A stretch of 64,000 nucleotides of DNA from Hyphomicrobium_B sp001006785 (GCF_001006785.1 NZ_CDHO01000002.1:806001-870000), one strand, 5' to 3'. Positions 16,270 through 26,152 are shown, counted from the first letter of the stretch. A program made the numbers and translations. Notes: a model not told the origin generated them from the sequence alone.

Positions 16270-16381
16270 GACCCACGTCCCCCACCCGTCGCCCGTAGCG
16301 ATACTTGCAGGGAACGCGTCAGAGGTCCATCGGCCTTCGGGAAACGAAAGCCGCTATGAACAAAGCTTTTGCAGGTCGCGC

Positions 16382-16759
16382 TTACTGGTTCTGCGGAACC
16401 GCCGGGCCCGACGGCTGCAGCTTGTCCAGAATGCCGCCACGGCCCGGAGCGCTTTCGCCAGGCGTCGCAGGAGCGGTCACGGGCGCGCCCGCCGGACGCG
16501 TCGAATCGAATACCGAGCCGGCGTTCACGGAATGCCGCGCCAGCAACGTCAACGAGATGCTGGTGACGAAAAATGCGGCTGCGAGCGCCGCCGTCGTGCG
16601 CGTCAGCAGGTTCGCCGTGCCGCGCCCGGTGAGAAATCCGCCGCCGCCACCAGCGCTACCGCCGATGCCCAGCGCCCCGCCCTCGGATTTCTGCAGCAAG
16701 ACCACACCGACCAGGGCCGTGGAAATCATGAGATGAATGACGAGCAGAACGGTGGCCAT
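16382..16759 (-). CDS. secG: Protein translocase subunit SecG
   Basis: A 125-residue membrane protein with two segments: VLLVIHLMISTALVGVVLL at the N-terminus and the second near residues 57-75, separated by a Gly-rich loop (GGALGIGGSAGGGGG) and FLTGRGTANLLTR, the SecG hallmark. The tail is Ala/Pro/Gly-rich, common in alphaproteobacterial SecG. It joins SecYE in the Sec translocon. Usual partners are tpiA upstream and pyrG downstream, as here. Confidence 0.92.
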   Translation of the reverse strand: MATVLLVIHLMISTALVGVVLLQKSEGGALGIGGSAGGGGGFLTGRGTANLLTRTTAALAAAFFVTSISLTLLARHSVNAGSVFDSTRPAGAPVTAPATPGESAPGRGGILDKLQPSGPAVPQNQ

Positions 16760-16868
16760 AGTGGTCTCGAATCCAGCAATTTAGCGTTGTCGAATAGAGC
16801 AGGTTTCGCCCGCGACGGGCCGCTATACACCAGCGCGCCGGTTCCGGCCAGCCCCAGACCGGTTAAAA

Positions 16869-17519
16869 TCATGGGCCCGAATGCGGCATCACCATAGTCT
16901 CGCCGAACCCGAACATCAGCTGATTGGAGCTTTCGGACCCGGAAACGCTCGGAGATGGCGCCGTCGAGGCGCTTGTTGACGCCGTCCCGTCTGCGGCGGA
17001 AGGCGGCACGGACGGAGATACCGCCGCGCGCGCTGAAGCCGCCTTCCCAGGCGATTCGAGACTGCCCGACTTCGGATCGCCGGTCTTGGGCTTTTTGCGG
17101 GTGTTTTTTTCCGCAGGCGGCTTTTTGGCTGCGGCTGCGGGCACCGCGCCCGGCTTGACCGGGTCCTTGACGATCGGGATCGTCGGATCTGCATCCGAGT
17201 TGATCTCGATACGTTCGGCGGCCGCACTCGCTTTCAAGGCATCGACCGAAAGCCGCGCGTCCCGGCAGCCGAACTGAACCTGCTCGTCGAGTTCGATGTA
17301 GTGCTGCACCTCGCGCAAGCGCGCCGCCGATAGGTTAGCCTTCGCCCATTCCGGCCCCTTGCTCATGTCGTTGAGGATGCCCGACTGGCGGAATTTCTTC
17401 TCCTCCGCGCGCAATTGCACGCAGGTGTCGCTATCGAGCTTCGGCTTCGTCGCGTGCGCGGAAACCGGAACGAGAACAGCGGCGAAGACCATCCAACAGA
17501 AGCGTCCGGAAAGCATCAT
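16869..17519 (-). CDS. Secreted low-complexity protein, function unknown
   Basis: A 216-residue protein with a signal peptide ending near AHA (residue 23). Residues 30-90 look like a folded helical domain (DTCVQLRAEEKKFRQSG, HYIELDEQVQFGC) with two cysteines that could form a disulfide. The rest is a Pro/Ala/Lys/Ser-rich tail. Its ATG overlaps the tpiA stop (ATGATG at 17514-17519), so it is made with tpiA. A similar cysteine-containing domain protein is often encoded between tpiA and secG in related bacteria, from memory. Confidence 0.6.
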   Translation of the reverse strand: MMLSGRFCWMVFAAVLVPVSAHATKPKLDSDTCVQLRAEEKKFRQSGILNDMSKGPEWAKANLSAARLREVQHYIELDEQVQFGCRDARLSVDALKASAAAERIEINSDADPTIPIVKDPVKPGAVPAAAAKKPPAEKNTRKKPKTGDPKSGSLESPGKAASARAAVSPSVPPSAADGTASTSASTAPSPSVSGSESSNQLMFGFGETMVMPHSGP

Positions 17520-18292
17520 CGGCCCTCATAAGCCCGAAGTATGGCCAGAAAATCACTGGCTTTCAAACTCGCCCCGCCGACGAGCGCGCCGTTGACATTG
17601 GGAATCGCCATCAGCTCCGCAGCATTATCCGGTTTGACGGAGCCGCCGTAAAGAATGCGGATGTTCGCCCCTTCGGCACCAGCCACTTCCGAAAGATCGC
17701 GCCGGATGGCGGCATGGACCTGTTCGACGTCGGCCGGCGTCGGCGTCAGCCCAGTGCCGATCGCCCACACGGGTTCGTACGCAATGACGGTATTCGCGGC
17801 CGTCGCGCCGTCGGGCAGCGAATTCTTGAGTTGCCGCGACACGACTTTCAGCGTCGCCCCGGCAGCCCGCTCGCCCTGCGTCTCACCGATACAGACGATC
17901 GCAACCAGGCCCGCGCGATGCGCGGCAGCGGCTTTCGCTTTGACTTCGGCATTTGTCTCGCCGTGATCGGCGCGACGCTCCGAATGGCCGAGGATGACAG
18001 CCGTCGCACCCGCGTCCTTGAGCATCTCCGCTGCGACGTCGCCGGTATGCGCCCCTGAAGCTTTCGCATGACAATCTTGCGCCGCGACCGCCAGACGAGA
18101 TCCCGCGGAAATCTCGGCAAGCGGCGCGATGAGCGTTGCCGGCGGAGCGATCATGACGTCGGCAACGATCGAGGCGAACGGACCAGCGAGCGCGTCCCGA
18201 ACGGCCACGGCTTCGGCGAGGCTCCCTCTCAGACCGTTCATCTTCCAATTGCCGGCAACGAGCGGCCGAATAGAGTGTCCTTGCCCTGCCAT
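17516..18292 (-). CDS. tpiA: Triosephosphate isomerase
   Basis: A 258-residue enzyme interconverting dihydroxyacetone phosphate and glyceraldehyde-3-phosphate. The catalytic Lys is in AGNWKMNG, the electrophile His in ILGHSERR and the base Glu in AYEPVWAIGTG; the phosphate loop YGGSVKP is near the C-terminus. First gene of the minus-strand tpiA-unknown-secG-lipoprotein-pyrG series, divergent from ppiD across 214 bases. Confidence 0.97.
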   Translation of the reverse strand: MAGQGHSIRPLVAGNWKMNGLRGSLAEAVAVRDALAGPFASIVADVMIAPPATLIAPLAEISAGSRLAVAAQDCHAKASGAHTGDVAAEMLKDAGATAVILGHSERRADHGETNAEVKAKAAAAHRAGLVAIVCIGETQGERAAGATLKVVSRQLKNSLPDGATAANTVIAYEPVWAIGTGLTPTPADVEQVHAAIRRDLSEVAGAEGANIRILYGGSVKPDNAAELMAIPNVNGALVGGASLKASDFLAILRAYEGR

Positions 18293-18506
18293 AGTGTCCC
18301 TTTTTTAATGTTGGACCCGCCGTTTTCTTCGCAGCTTTGTCCGGATTGGCGTTCGGGCACCCTGCACCCTTGCAATCTGCGACAGCCTGCGCTTCATATC
18401 ATGTTGATCCGCCCCGTCACGTGGGGCTGTCCGCCACGAAGCCGTTTGACCCTACGCCCTCCCGCGCGGCAGCGTCACGCTTCCATCAACGGGAATTTCT
18501 ATACCC

Positions 18507-20393
18507 ATGCTCGACGCAATGAGACGCGGCGCCCAGACACCGGTCGCCAAGCTTCTGTTCGGACTTCTTTGCGTAAGCTTCGCAATCTGGGGCGTGGCGG
18601 ACGTCTTCCAAGGCTGGGGACGCGGCTTCGTCGCCAAGGTCGGCCACACCGAAATTTCCGCAGAAGAATTTCGCCGCTCCTACCAGAACGAGCTGGACCG
18701 CATTTCGCGCCAGTCGAATCAGCGGCTGAGCGCCGAACAGGGCCACGCATTCGGTCTCGATCGCCAGGTGCTGGCTCAGATGATCGCCGGCGCAGCCATC
18801 GAGGCGCACGCCGATCAGCTTGGGCTCGCGATTTCCGACAAGACTCTCGCCGAAGGCATTCAGGCCGATCCGAACTTCCAGACCGACGGCAAGTTCAACA
18901 AACAGGGTTTTGAAGGCCTGCTGCAGCAGATCGGCATGAGCGAGCAGGGCTTCCTCAACCTTCGCCGCAAGGACGAACTGCGCGGTGCGATCGTCAGCGC
19001 CCTGATCAAAGGCCAGACGGTCCCGAAGCCGCTTCTTGAAGAGATCCACGCTTACAATCAGGAGAAGCGCGTTCTCGAGTGGGTGAAAATCGATCCCGCG
19101 GCCGTCACCGTCGCCGAGCCTGACGAAGCAACGCTCAAGAAGCGCTATGAGGACGACAAGGCGAAGTACATGACACCGGAATACCGCAAGGTGCAGGTGC
19201 TGATGCTGACGCCCGACGATCTCAAGAAGAACATCACCATCACCGACGACGAAATCGCCCAGGCCTATGACGCCGACAAGGACAGCTTCAACACGCCCGA
19301 GCAGCGCCGCGTCCAGCAGATCGCATTCAAGGACCGCGCGACGGCCGAAACGGCGCTGAAAGCGCTACGCGACGGCACGAAGTCTTTAGCCGAAGTCGCG
19401 AAAGAGGCAGGCGCCAAGGATACCGATGTCGATCTCGGCCTTATCACCAAGAAAGCCTTGATCGATCCGAAAGTCGCCGACGTTGCCTTTGCACTCGAGA
19501 AAGACAAGTACTCGGACGTCATCGATGGGCGTTTCGCGACCGTTATCGTTCGCGTCACTCAGATCGAGCCGGGCACAACGAAAACGCTCGCCGACGTCAA
19601 GGAACAGGTGCGCGACAAGCTCGCGAACGATAAAGTTCACGGCAATCTGCAGAGCAAACGCGACGACGTCGAGGATGCGCGTCTCGCCGGCAAAACGCTG
19701 AAAGAGGTCGCGGATCAGCTGCAGCTCACCTACAAGGAAATCCCGGCAACCGACGTCACCGGACTTGGGCCCGACGGCAAGCCTGTCCTAGAGACGGCCG
19801 ACATTCGCAAAATCACCGCACGCGCCTTCGCACCCGACACCAGCGACGACTCGGCCATCGATCTCACGAACGACGGCTACGCATGGGTGAACGTGCTTTC
19901 GACGGACGCACCGAAGCAGAAGGCGTACGACGAAGTCAAAGACGCGGTGAAGCAGGACTACATGTCCTCCGAGCATCACCGTCTGCTCGACGAGCTTGCC
20001 AAGAAGCTGACCGACAAGGTCAACGCCGGCGAGCCCATTGCCTCCATCGAAGCCGAGGCCAAAGGCAAGGTCGAAAAAACGGAACCGATTACGCGCAAGA
20101 CGATCCCGCCAAGCATCAGCCAATCGATGGTGGCGCAGGCGTTCGCACTTGCAAAAGGCAAAGCCGGTCACGGCCCATCGAGCGACAACACGACCGAAAT
20201 CGTGTTCCGCGTCGCAGAAATCACGCCCGCCGCCGCGCTGACATTGACGGAAACCGACGAGTTGACCCGCCGCCTCGAAGACGAGTTGGCCAATCAATCG
20301 CTCACCGAATACACCGAAGCCTTGAAGAAGCGCTTCGGAGCCTCGGTCAATCAGGCCGAGCTGAATTCGGCCGTCGGCGTCACGCAAGAGTAG
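18507..20393 (+). CDS. ppiD: Peptidyl-prolyl cis-trans isomerase, PpiD/SurA type
   Basis: A 628-residue membrane-anchored periplasmic chaperone. Residues ~14-32 (KLLFGLLCVSFAIWGVADV) are the anchor, then a SurA_N-like helical domain (to ~170), a parvulin-type region near 235-350 and a long helical C-terminal half. In Escherichia coli PpiD helps proteins leaving the Sec translocon. It is followed after 5 bases by trpE, the arrangement seen in many Hyphomicrobiales. Confidence 0.9.
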   Translation: MLDAMRRGAQTPVAKLLFGLLCVSFAIWGVADVFQGWGRGFVAKVGHTEISAEEFRRSYQNELDRISRQSNQRLSAEQGHAFGLDRQVLAQMIAGAAIEAHADQLGLAISDKTLAEGIQADPNFQTDGKFNKQGFEGLLQQIGMSEQGFLNLRRKDELRGAIVSALIKGQTVPKPLLEEIHAYNQEKRVLEWVKIDPAAVTVAEPDEATLKKRYEDDKAKYMTPEYRKVQVLMLTPDDLKKNITITDDEIAQAYDADKDSFNTPEQRRVQQIAFKDRATAETALKALRDGTKSLAEVAKEAGAKDTDVDLGLITKKALIDPKVADVAFALEKDKYSDVIDGRFATVIVRVTQIEPGTTKTLADVKEQVRDKLANDKVHGNLQSKRDDVEDARLAGKTLKEVADQLQLTYKEIPATDVTGLGPDGKPVLETADIRKITARAFAPDTSDDSAIDLTNDGYAWVNVLSTDAPKQKAYDEVKDAVKQDYMSSEHHRLLDELAKKLTDKVNAGEPIASIEAEAKGKVEKTEPITRKTIPPSISQSMVAQAFALAKGKAGHGPSSDNTTEIVFRVAEITPAAALTLTETDELTRRLEDELANQSLTEYTEALKKRFGASVNQAELNSAVGVTQE

Positions 20394-20398
20394 ATCAG

Positions 20399-22015
20399 GT
20401 GACCACATTGCCGTCAGAGCCGTCGGCCAACGACGCAGGAGCCGGAGCCGGTACCGAGGTATTTCCTAGCCGCAGCGACTTTGCGAAGGCCTACGAAAAC
20501 GGCACGGCGCAGGTCGTCTGGACGCGCCTCGTCGCCGATCTCGAAACGCCGGTTTCAGCCTACCTGAAACTTTGCGACCGCCGCCCGATGAGCTTCCTGC
20601 TCGAGTCGATCGAGGGCGGCTCGGCGCGCGGGCGCTACTCCGTCATCGGCTTTTCGCCTGACCTCGTCTGGACCGCCAACGGCGACACGGCGAGCATCAA
20701 CCGGACGCCGATGACCGATCCGGCCCGGTTCACTCCGGATGATCAACCGCCGCTGCCGTCGCTGCGCCGCCTGCTCGCCGAAAGCGCGATCGCGCTGCCT
20801 GAAACCCTGCCGCCGATGGCTGCCGGGATCTTCGGCTACATGGGCTACGACACTGTTCGCCTGATCGAGCAGCTGCCCGAGATGACGCCCGATGCCTTGG
20901 GTGTGCCCGACGCGATCCTCATTCGCCCGACGTTGATGCTCATCTTCGACAACGTGAAGGATGAGATGACGCTGGTGACGCCTGCGCGTCCCGCTGCCGG
21001 AGTCTCGGCCGACGAAGCCTACGCCGCCGCGATCGCGCGTCTGACCGCGACAATCGAAAGCCTCGACGTGCCGCTGCAGCACGGATCGTCGGCAGCCGCT
21101 GCGCCCGCGACCCTTCACGAGCCGCAATCGAACACGAGCGCGCCCGAATACATGGCGATGGTCGCGAAAGCGAAGGAGTACATCAAGGCCGGGGACATCT
21201 TCCAGGTCGTGCTCTCGCAACGCTTCTCCGCGCCGTTTGCGTTGCCGTCATTTGCGCTTTACCGCGCCCTCAGGCGATTGAACCCGTCGCCGTTTCTCTT
21301 CCACCTCGACTTCGGTTCGTTCCAACTCGTCGGCTCCTCGCCCGAAATCCTCGTCCGCGTGCGCGATGGCGAGGTAACCATCCGCCCGATCGCGGGCACC
21401 GCGCGTCGCGGAGCCAACGAAGCCGAGGACAAGGCTCTCGCCGCGGCGCTCCTCGCCGATCCGAAGGAACGCTCCGAGCATCTGATGCTGCTCGACCTCG
21501 GCCGCAACGACGTCGGCCGCGTCGCGACGCCGGGCACCGTCACGGTCACCGACCAGTTCGTCATCGAGCGCTACAGCCACGTCATGCACATCGTCTCGAA
21601 CGTGATCGGCACACTCGACGAAACCAATCACGATGCGATCGACGCTTTGATGGGCGGCTTCCCCGCTGGCACCGTATCGGGTGCGCCGAAAGTCCGCGCC
21701 ATGGAAATCATCGCCGAACTCGAGAAGGCCAAGCGCGGCCCGTACGCGGGATGCGTCGGATACTTCTCCGCTGGTGGCGAGATGGACACCTGCATCGTGC
21801 TCAGAACGGCCATCGTGAAGGACGGCATGATTCACGTGCAGTCCGGCGCCGGCATCGTGCACGACAGCATTCCGGAGAACGAACAGCAGGAATGCATCAA
21901 TAAGGCGAAAGCCGTCGTCAGAGCCGCCGAGGAAGCGGTGCGTTTCGCATCGAAGGGCACCGTGACGTCCGGCCAGATCGGAACCGGCAGCGGCAACGGC
22001 GGTGCGTTCGGCTGA
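20399..22015 (+). CDS. trpE: Anthranilate synthase component I
   Basis: A 538-residue enzyme that turns chorismate into anthranilate with TrpG. Motifs: N-terminal LLES tryptophan-binding element (MSFLLESIEGG), GTARRG near residue 335, DLGRNDVGRV and the C-terminal GAPKVRAMEII and QSGAGIVHDS. GTG 20399 is taken as start; TTG 9 bases later is an alternative and a far-upstream start at 19883 lies inside ppiD. trpE is separated from trpGDC by a membrane protein gene and sixA. Confidence 0.95.
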   Translation: MTTLPSEPSANDAGAGAGTEVFPSRSDFAKAYENGTAQVVWTRLVADLETPVSAYLKLCDRRPMSFLLESIEGGSARGRYSVIGFSPDLVWTANGDTASINRTPMTDPARFTPDDQPPLPSLRRLLAESAIALPETLPPMAAGIFGYMGYDTVRLIEQLPEMTPDALGVPDAILIRPTLMLIFDNVKDEMTLVTPARPAAGVSADEAYAAAIARLTATIESLDVPLQHGSSAAAAPATLHEPQSNTSAPEYMAMVAKAKEYIKAGDIFQVVLSQRFSAPFALPSFALYRALRRLNPSPFLFHLDFGSFQLVGSSPEILVRVRDGEVTIRPIAGTARRGANEAEDKALAAALLADPKERSEHLMLLDLGRNDVGRVATPGTVTVTDQFVIERYSHVMHIVSNVIGTLDETNHDAIDALMGGFPAGTVSGAPKVRAMEIIAELEKAKRGPYAGCVGYFSAGGEMDTCIVLRTAIVKDGMIHVQSGAGIVHDSIPENEQQECINKAKAVVRAAEEAVRFASKGTVTSGQIGTGSGNGGAFG

Positions 22016-22040
22016 CGTTCCGAACGCAACTGCGCTCAGA

Positions 22041-22442
22041 TCAAGTCTTCGGCTGCAACTGCGCCTCTTTTCGCCAGCGCCTGCCCCACGCGCGCTGCCA
22101 CGGCGACCAGTGCGGCCGCCAGACGAGACTGACGATGCTGTGCCAGATCGCATAAAGCACGAACCAGAACAGCACGCGGACCGGCACGACGCCCAACGCA
22201 AAAATCCATCTCTGCGCGCGCTTCGAGGCCTGCGACCCGTATTTTTGCGTTCTTGCGTGCACCCACCCGCGCACCTTCTCCTGCCCAAGTACGCGCTCAG
22301 CGATCCGCAGGGCCACGAACGCGATGACGAGGAGAGGAAGGATCAACCACAGCAATATCCATAGGACCTGCGTGACGATCCAGAGGACGATGCTAACCAA
22401 AACTCCGATGAGCCAAAGGAAAGGCGCGAGCACGTAGTCCAT
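22041..22442 (-). CDS. Hypothetical membrane protein
   Basis: A 133-residue protein with two or three strongly hydrophobic segments at the N-terminus (LWLIGVLVSIVLWIVTQVLWI, then LILPLLVIAFVAL) and a fourth near residue 88-108, with a basic Trp/Arg-rich tail. No family recognised. It lies convergent with trpE, 25 bases from its stop. The very regular hydrophobicity supports a real gene, and related proteins next to trpE or sixA exist as far as I recall. Confidence 0.6.
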   Translation of the reverse strand: MDYVLAPFLWLIGVLVSIVLWIVTQVLWILLWLILPLLVIAFVALRIAERVLGQEKVRGWVHARTQKYGSQASKRAQRWIFALGVVPVRVLFWFVLYAIWHSIVSLVWRPHWSPWQRAWGRRWRKEAQLQPKT

Positions 22443-22553
22443 CTGTCACCAGCCTTTCATCGCGGCAGTGCGAACTTTGACCAACCCGCTTAACGGCACC
22501 AGCGGCGTACTGTAGACTTGTCCAAACTGCCGTAACGCCAGCTCCGGATCAGA

Positions 22554-23072
22554 ATGCTTTCTCTCGCACTCCTTCGTCATGCAAAATCGAGCTGGGACGC
22601 CAGCGACCTTGATGATTTCGACAGGCCGCTCAACGCACGCGGCCGGTCCGCCGCGCCCGTCATGGGCGAAGCGCTCCGCGAATTTCCGTTCGCACCCGAG
22701 ATCATTCTCTGTTCTCCGGCCAAACGTACGCGCGAGACACTGCACCTCATCGATCCCAAATTGAGCGAGCCACGCGACGATGTTGTGTTCGAGGATCAGT
22801 TGTATCTAACGAACGCAGAAACCCTTCTCGATCGCCTGCGCCGCGTCCCTGCGCCCGCCAAAACGGTCCTGATGGTCGGCCACAACCCCGGCCTGCACGA
22901 GCTTGCCCTCCAGCTGGCCGGACGCGGCGACGCCAAATCGATATCGCGTCTCGAAGACAAATTTCCGACCGCCTCTCTGGCGATCCTGACATTCCCGCAA
23001 ACGGCCTGGCGCGATGTCGGCCCCGCGTCCGGATACCTCGAACAGTTCATCACCCCGCGCGATCGCGCCTGA
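22554..23072 (+). CDS. sixA: SixA-like histidine phosphatase
   Basis: A 172-residue phosphoglycerate-mutase-fold protein with the catalytic LLRHAKSSW (His8) and the second histidine in MVGHNPGLHE. The SixA group dephosphorylates phosphohistidine in signalling domains, but many members have other substrates. The length fits. It stands alone upstream of trpG and starts at ATG 22554. Confidence 0.85.
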   Translation: MLSLALLRHAKSSWDASDLDDFDRPLNARGRSAAPVMGEALREFPFAPEIILCSPAKRTRETLHLIDPKLSEPRDDVVFEDQLYLTNAETLLDRLRRVPAPAKTVLMVGHNPGLHELALQLAGRGDAKSISRLEDKFPTASLAILTFPQTAWRDVGPASGYLEQFITPRDRA

Positions 23073-23196
23073 CGCGCATTTGAAGCGCGGGTTTAGGACG
23101 ACCATATTCTTGTGTCGCCCCCCGCCGGGTGTCTGCTAGATAGGTTCGAAATCCCGCTGCGGGGCGTCTGAAGCCATCCTGCGCACAAAGGCCAAC

Positions 23197-23793
23197 ATGC
23201 TGATTCTGATCGATAACTACGACAGCTTCACGTACAATCTCGTTCACTATCTAGGCGAGCTTGGCGCTGAAAGCGTCGTGATCCGGAACGACAAGGTCTC
23301 GGCCGACGAGGTCCTCGAAAAGAAGCCGCAGGCGATCGTCCTTTCTCCCGGACCGTGCACGCCGAACGAAGCGGGCGTTTGCCTCGACCTCATCAAAAAG
23401 GCAGGTTCGAAAATTCCGCTGCTCGGCGTCTGCCTTGGTCATCAGGCCATCGGACAGGCTTATGGCGGAAAAGTCGTCCGCGCGCCGGTGCCGATGCACG
23501 GCAAGCTTTCGACGATCACCAACACCGGCAAGGGCATCTTCAAGGGCCTGCCGAAACAATTCGACATCACCCGCTATCATTCGCTGATCGTCGAACGCGC
23601 AACGCTGCCGGATTGCCTCGAGGTGACCGCCGAAACCGACGACGGCATCATCATGGGATTGCAGCACAAGACGCATCCCGTCCACGGCGTGCAGTTCCAT
23701 CCGGAAAGCATCGCTTCGCAACAGGGCCACGCGCTGCTCGCAAACTTCCTCGCGCTGGCGGGTTTCACGCCGAAAAGCCGTAAGGCGGCATGA
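23197..23793 (+). CDS. trpG: Anthranilate synthase component II (glutamine amidotransferase)
   Basis: A 198-residue class I amidotransferase with nucleophile loop GVCLGHQAI and the His-Glu end motif VQFHPES. It supplies ammonia to TrpE. The first gene of trpGDC-moaC-moeA; its stop overlaps trpD (ATGA at 23790-23793). Confidence 0.95.
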   Translation: MLILIDNYDSFTYNLVHYLGELGAESVVIRNDKVSADEVLEKKPQAIVLSPGPCTPNEAGVCLDLIKKAGSKIPLLGVCLGHQAIGQAYGGKVVRAPVPMHGKLSTITNTGKGIFKGLPKQFDITRYHSLIVERATLPDCLEVTAETDDGIIMGLQHKTHPVHGVQFHPESIASQQGHALLANFLALAGFTPKSRKAA

Positions 23794-24854
23794 CAGTGAG
23801 CACAGTGCCCGACACCTCGATCGTCGCGAACCCGGCTCGCGAACTGAAACGCCTGATGAACCGCATCGCCGACGGCGAGACGCTGGGCGAAGACGGCATT
23901 CGGGACGCTTTCGATCTCTTGATGTCCGGCATTGCCCCGCCGGTCGCGATGGGCGCGTTCCTCATGGGGCTGCGCCTGCGCGGAGAAACACGGGAAGAAA
24001 TCACCGGCGCAGCAAAGTTCATGCGCAGCCGCATGACGACGGTCGATGCGCCGCCCGGATCGATCGATATCGTCGGCACCGGGGGCGACAGCCGCGGAAC
24101 GTATAACGTATCGACCGCCGCTGCCCTCGTTGCAGCAGGCGCTGGTGCGATCGTCGCCAAGCACGGCAACCGCGCGGTGACCTCGCTTTCCGGCGCGTCC
24201 GATGTTCTGTCAGCGCTCGGCGTCAAGCTCGACGTGCCGCCAGTCATCGTCTCGCGCGCGATCGCCGATGCGGGCGTCGGCTTCCTGTGGGCGCCGCTTT
24301 ATCATCCGGCGATGAAGACATGGGCTCCGGTGCGCGCCGATCTCGGTCTGCGCACGATCCTGAATTTGCTCGGACCTCTGTGCAATCCGGCCGAGGTCAA
24401 GCGTCAGATCCTCGGCGTCTACGACAAGAAGCTCGTTCAGCCGCTCGCGGAAGTGCTTCGCAAGCTGGGCTCTGAACATGCCTGGATCGTGCACGGTGCC
24501 GACGGCATGGACGAGTTGACGACGACCGGCGTGACGCACGTCGCCGAACTCAAGAACGGCGATATCTTTGCTTTCGACCTGACGCCGGAAGACGCGGGCC
24601 TTCCCCGCAGCGATATCGCGGCACTCAAAGGCGGCGACGCGGCAACGAACGCAGCGGCGATCCGCACGCTTCTGCAGGGCGAACCAGGCCCCTATCGCGA
24701 CATCGTTCTGCTGAACACTGCCGCCGCTTTGATCGTCGCCGGAAAGGCCGACGGTTTGCCGGATGGCATCGCGAAAGCTGCCGCATCCATCGACAGCGGC
24801 CGCGCGGCGCAGGCGCTGGACCGTCTCGTCGCCGTTACCAACGACACGGTGTGA
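23790..24854 (+). CDS. trpD: Anthranilate phosphoribosyltransferase
   Basis: A 354-residue enzyme that joins anthranilate and PRPP. The PRPP loop GTGGDSRGTYNVST is at about residues 92-105 and KHGNRAVTSLSG follows. N-terminal extension of ~10 residues over the usual ~340. ATG overlaps the trpG stop; trpC starts 3 bases after its stop. Confidence 0.95.
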   Translation: MTVSTVPDTSIVANPARELKRLMNRIADGETLGEDGIRDAFDLLMSGIAPPVAMGAFLMGLRLRGETREEITGAAKFMRSRMTTVDAPPGSIDIVGTGGDSRGTYNVSTAAALVAAGAGAIVAKHGNRAVTSLSGASDVLSALGVKLDVPPVIVSRAIADAGVGFLWAPLYHPAMKTWAPVRADLGLRTILNLLGPLCNPAEVKRQILGVYDKKLVQPLAEVLRKLGSEHAWIVHGADGMDELTTTGVTHVAELKNGDIFAFDLTPEDAGLPRSDIAALKGGDAATNAAAIRTLLQGEPGPYRDIVLLNTAAALIVAGKADGLPDGIAKAAASIDSGRAAQALDRLVAVTNDTV

Positions 24855-24857
24855 CCG

Positions 24858-25661
24858 ATGGCCGATATCCTCGACAAAATCACCGCCTACAAACGCGAAG
24901 AAGTGGCCCGCGCCAAAACCCTGAAGCCGCTGCGCGTCATTTCCGAATACGCGCGATCCGCGCCGCGCGTACGGCCGTTCGCAGGCGCGATCGAAGCAAA
25001 GCTCAAAGCCAACAAACCTGCGCTGATCGCCGAAATCAAAAAGGCATCGCCGTCGAAAGGTTTGATCCGCGCAGACTTCGATCCGCCGACGCTCGCGAAG
25101 GCCTATGAATCGGGCGGCGCGGCGTGCCTTTCCGTATTGACCGACACGCCCTCGTTCCAGGGCGCACCGGATTTTCTCACTGCTGCGCGCGCGGCGACGC
25201 ATCTGCCGGTGCTGCGCAAGGACTTCATGATCGACACCTATCAGGTCGCGGAGGCGCGCGCCTGGGGCGCCGATTGCATCCTGATCATCCTCGCCGAAGT
25301 CGATGACGCAACGGCCCGCGATCTCGCGGCCGCGGCCAAGGATTGGGAGATGGACGCCATCGCCGAGGTGCACGACGCGGAAGAACTCGACCGCGCGCTG
25401 AAACTCGATTGCCGCCTGATCGGCATCAACAATCGCAACCTCAAGACGTTCGAGGTCAATCTCGAAACGACGGAACGTCTCGCGCCGAAAATTCCCAAGG
25501 ACCGCATCGTCGTTGGCGAAAGCGGCATCTTCACACCGGCCGATATCGCGCGCCTCGCGAAGGCGCACGTCCACACCTATCTCGTCGGCGAAAGCCTTAT
25601 GCGCCAGGCCGACGTGACGGCCGCGACGAAAACCTTGCTCGGCGGCGTGTCTTCGCGATGA
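24858..25661 (+). CDS. trpC: Indole-3-glycerol phosphate synthase
   Basis: A 267-residue TIM-barrel enzyme with the catalytic motifs AEIKKASPSKGLIR, LRKDFMIDTYQV, IGINNRNLKTFEV and VGESGIFTPADI. Monofunctional (no TrpF fusion). Its TGA overlaps the moaC ATG at 25658-25661. Confidence 0.96.
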   Translation: MADILDKITAYKREEVARAKTLKPLRVISEYARSAPRVRPFAGAIEAKLKANKPALIAEIKKASPSKGLIRADFDPPTLAKAYESGGAACLSVLTDTPSFQGAPDFLTAARAATHLPVLRKDFMIDTYQVAEARAWGADCILIILAEVDDATARDLAAAAKDWEMDAIAEVHDAEELDRALKLDCRLIGINNRNLKTFEVNLETTERLAPKIPKDRIVVGESGIFTPADIARLAKAHVHTYLVGESLMRQADVTAATKTLLGGVSSR

Positions 25662-26152
25662 GCAAGCTCTCCCACATCGACGCCAAGGGCCAAGCCCGCA
25701 TGGTCGACGTGTCCGATAAAGCCGCGACCGACCGCCGTGCCGTCGCCGAGGGTTTCATCCGCATGCAGCCGGAAACGCTCGCCCTCGTCGAAGCGGGCGA
25801 AGCGAAAAAAGGCGACGTGATCGGCGCCGCGCGCATCGCCGGCATAATGGCCGCGAAGAAAACGCACGAGCTGATCCCGCTCTGCCATCCGCTCGCGATC
25901 ACCAAGGCGACGATCGAATTCGAGATATCGAAATCGCCTCCCGGCATTCACGTCTTATCCGAAGTCAAGGTCTCAGGCCCGACGGGCGTCGAAATGGAAG
26001 CTCTGACGGGCGTATCCGTCGCATGTCTGACGCTTTACGACATGCTGAAAGCGGCCGACAAAACGATGACCATCGAGGACATTCGCCTCGTCGAAAAGAC
26101 AGGCGGAAAATCGGGAACCTTCAAAGCTCCCGCACGACCCAAAGGACGTTGA
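25658..26152 (+). CDS. moaC: Cyclic pyranopterin monophosphate synthase
   Basis: A 164-residue protein that completes cyclic pyranopterin monophosphate in molybdenum cofactor synthesis. Motifs: FIRMQPETL, KTHELIPLCHPL (substrate-binding), GVEMEALTGVSVACLTLYDM. ATGA overlap with trpC indicates coupling, a familiar trpC-moaC-moeA order in Hyphomicrobiales. No molybdenum riboswitch precedes it. Confidence 0.96.
   Translation: MSKLSHIDAKGQARMVDVSDKAATDRRAVAEGFIRMQPETLALVEAGEAKKGDVIGAARIAGIMAAKKTHELIPLCHPLAITKATIEFEISKSPPGIHVLSEVKVSGPTGVEMEALTGVSVACLTLYDMLKAADKTMTIEDIRLVEKTGGKSGTFKAPARPKGR

Noticed and set aside
24210..25574. 454-codon open frame on the minus strand
   Set aside because: Antisense shadow of trpD and trpC, Arg-rich and without family motifs.
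25600..25670. Molybdenum cofactor riboswitch before moaC
   Set aside because: moaC overlaps trpC directly, so there is no leader.
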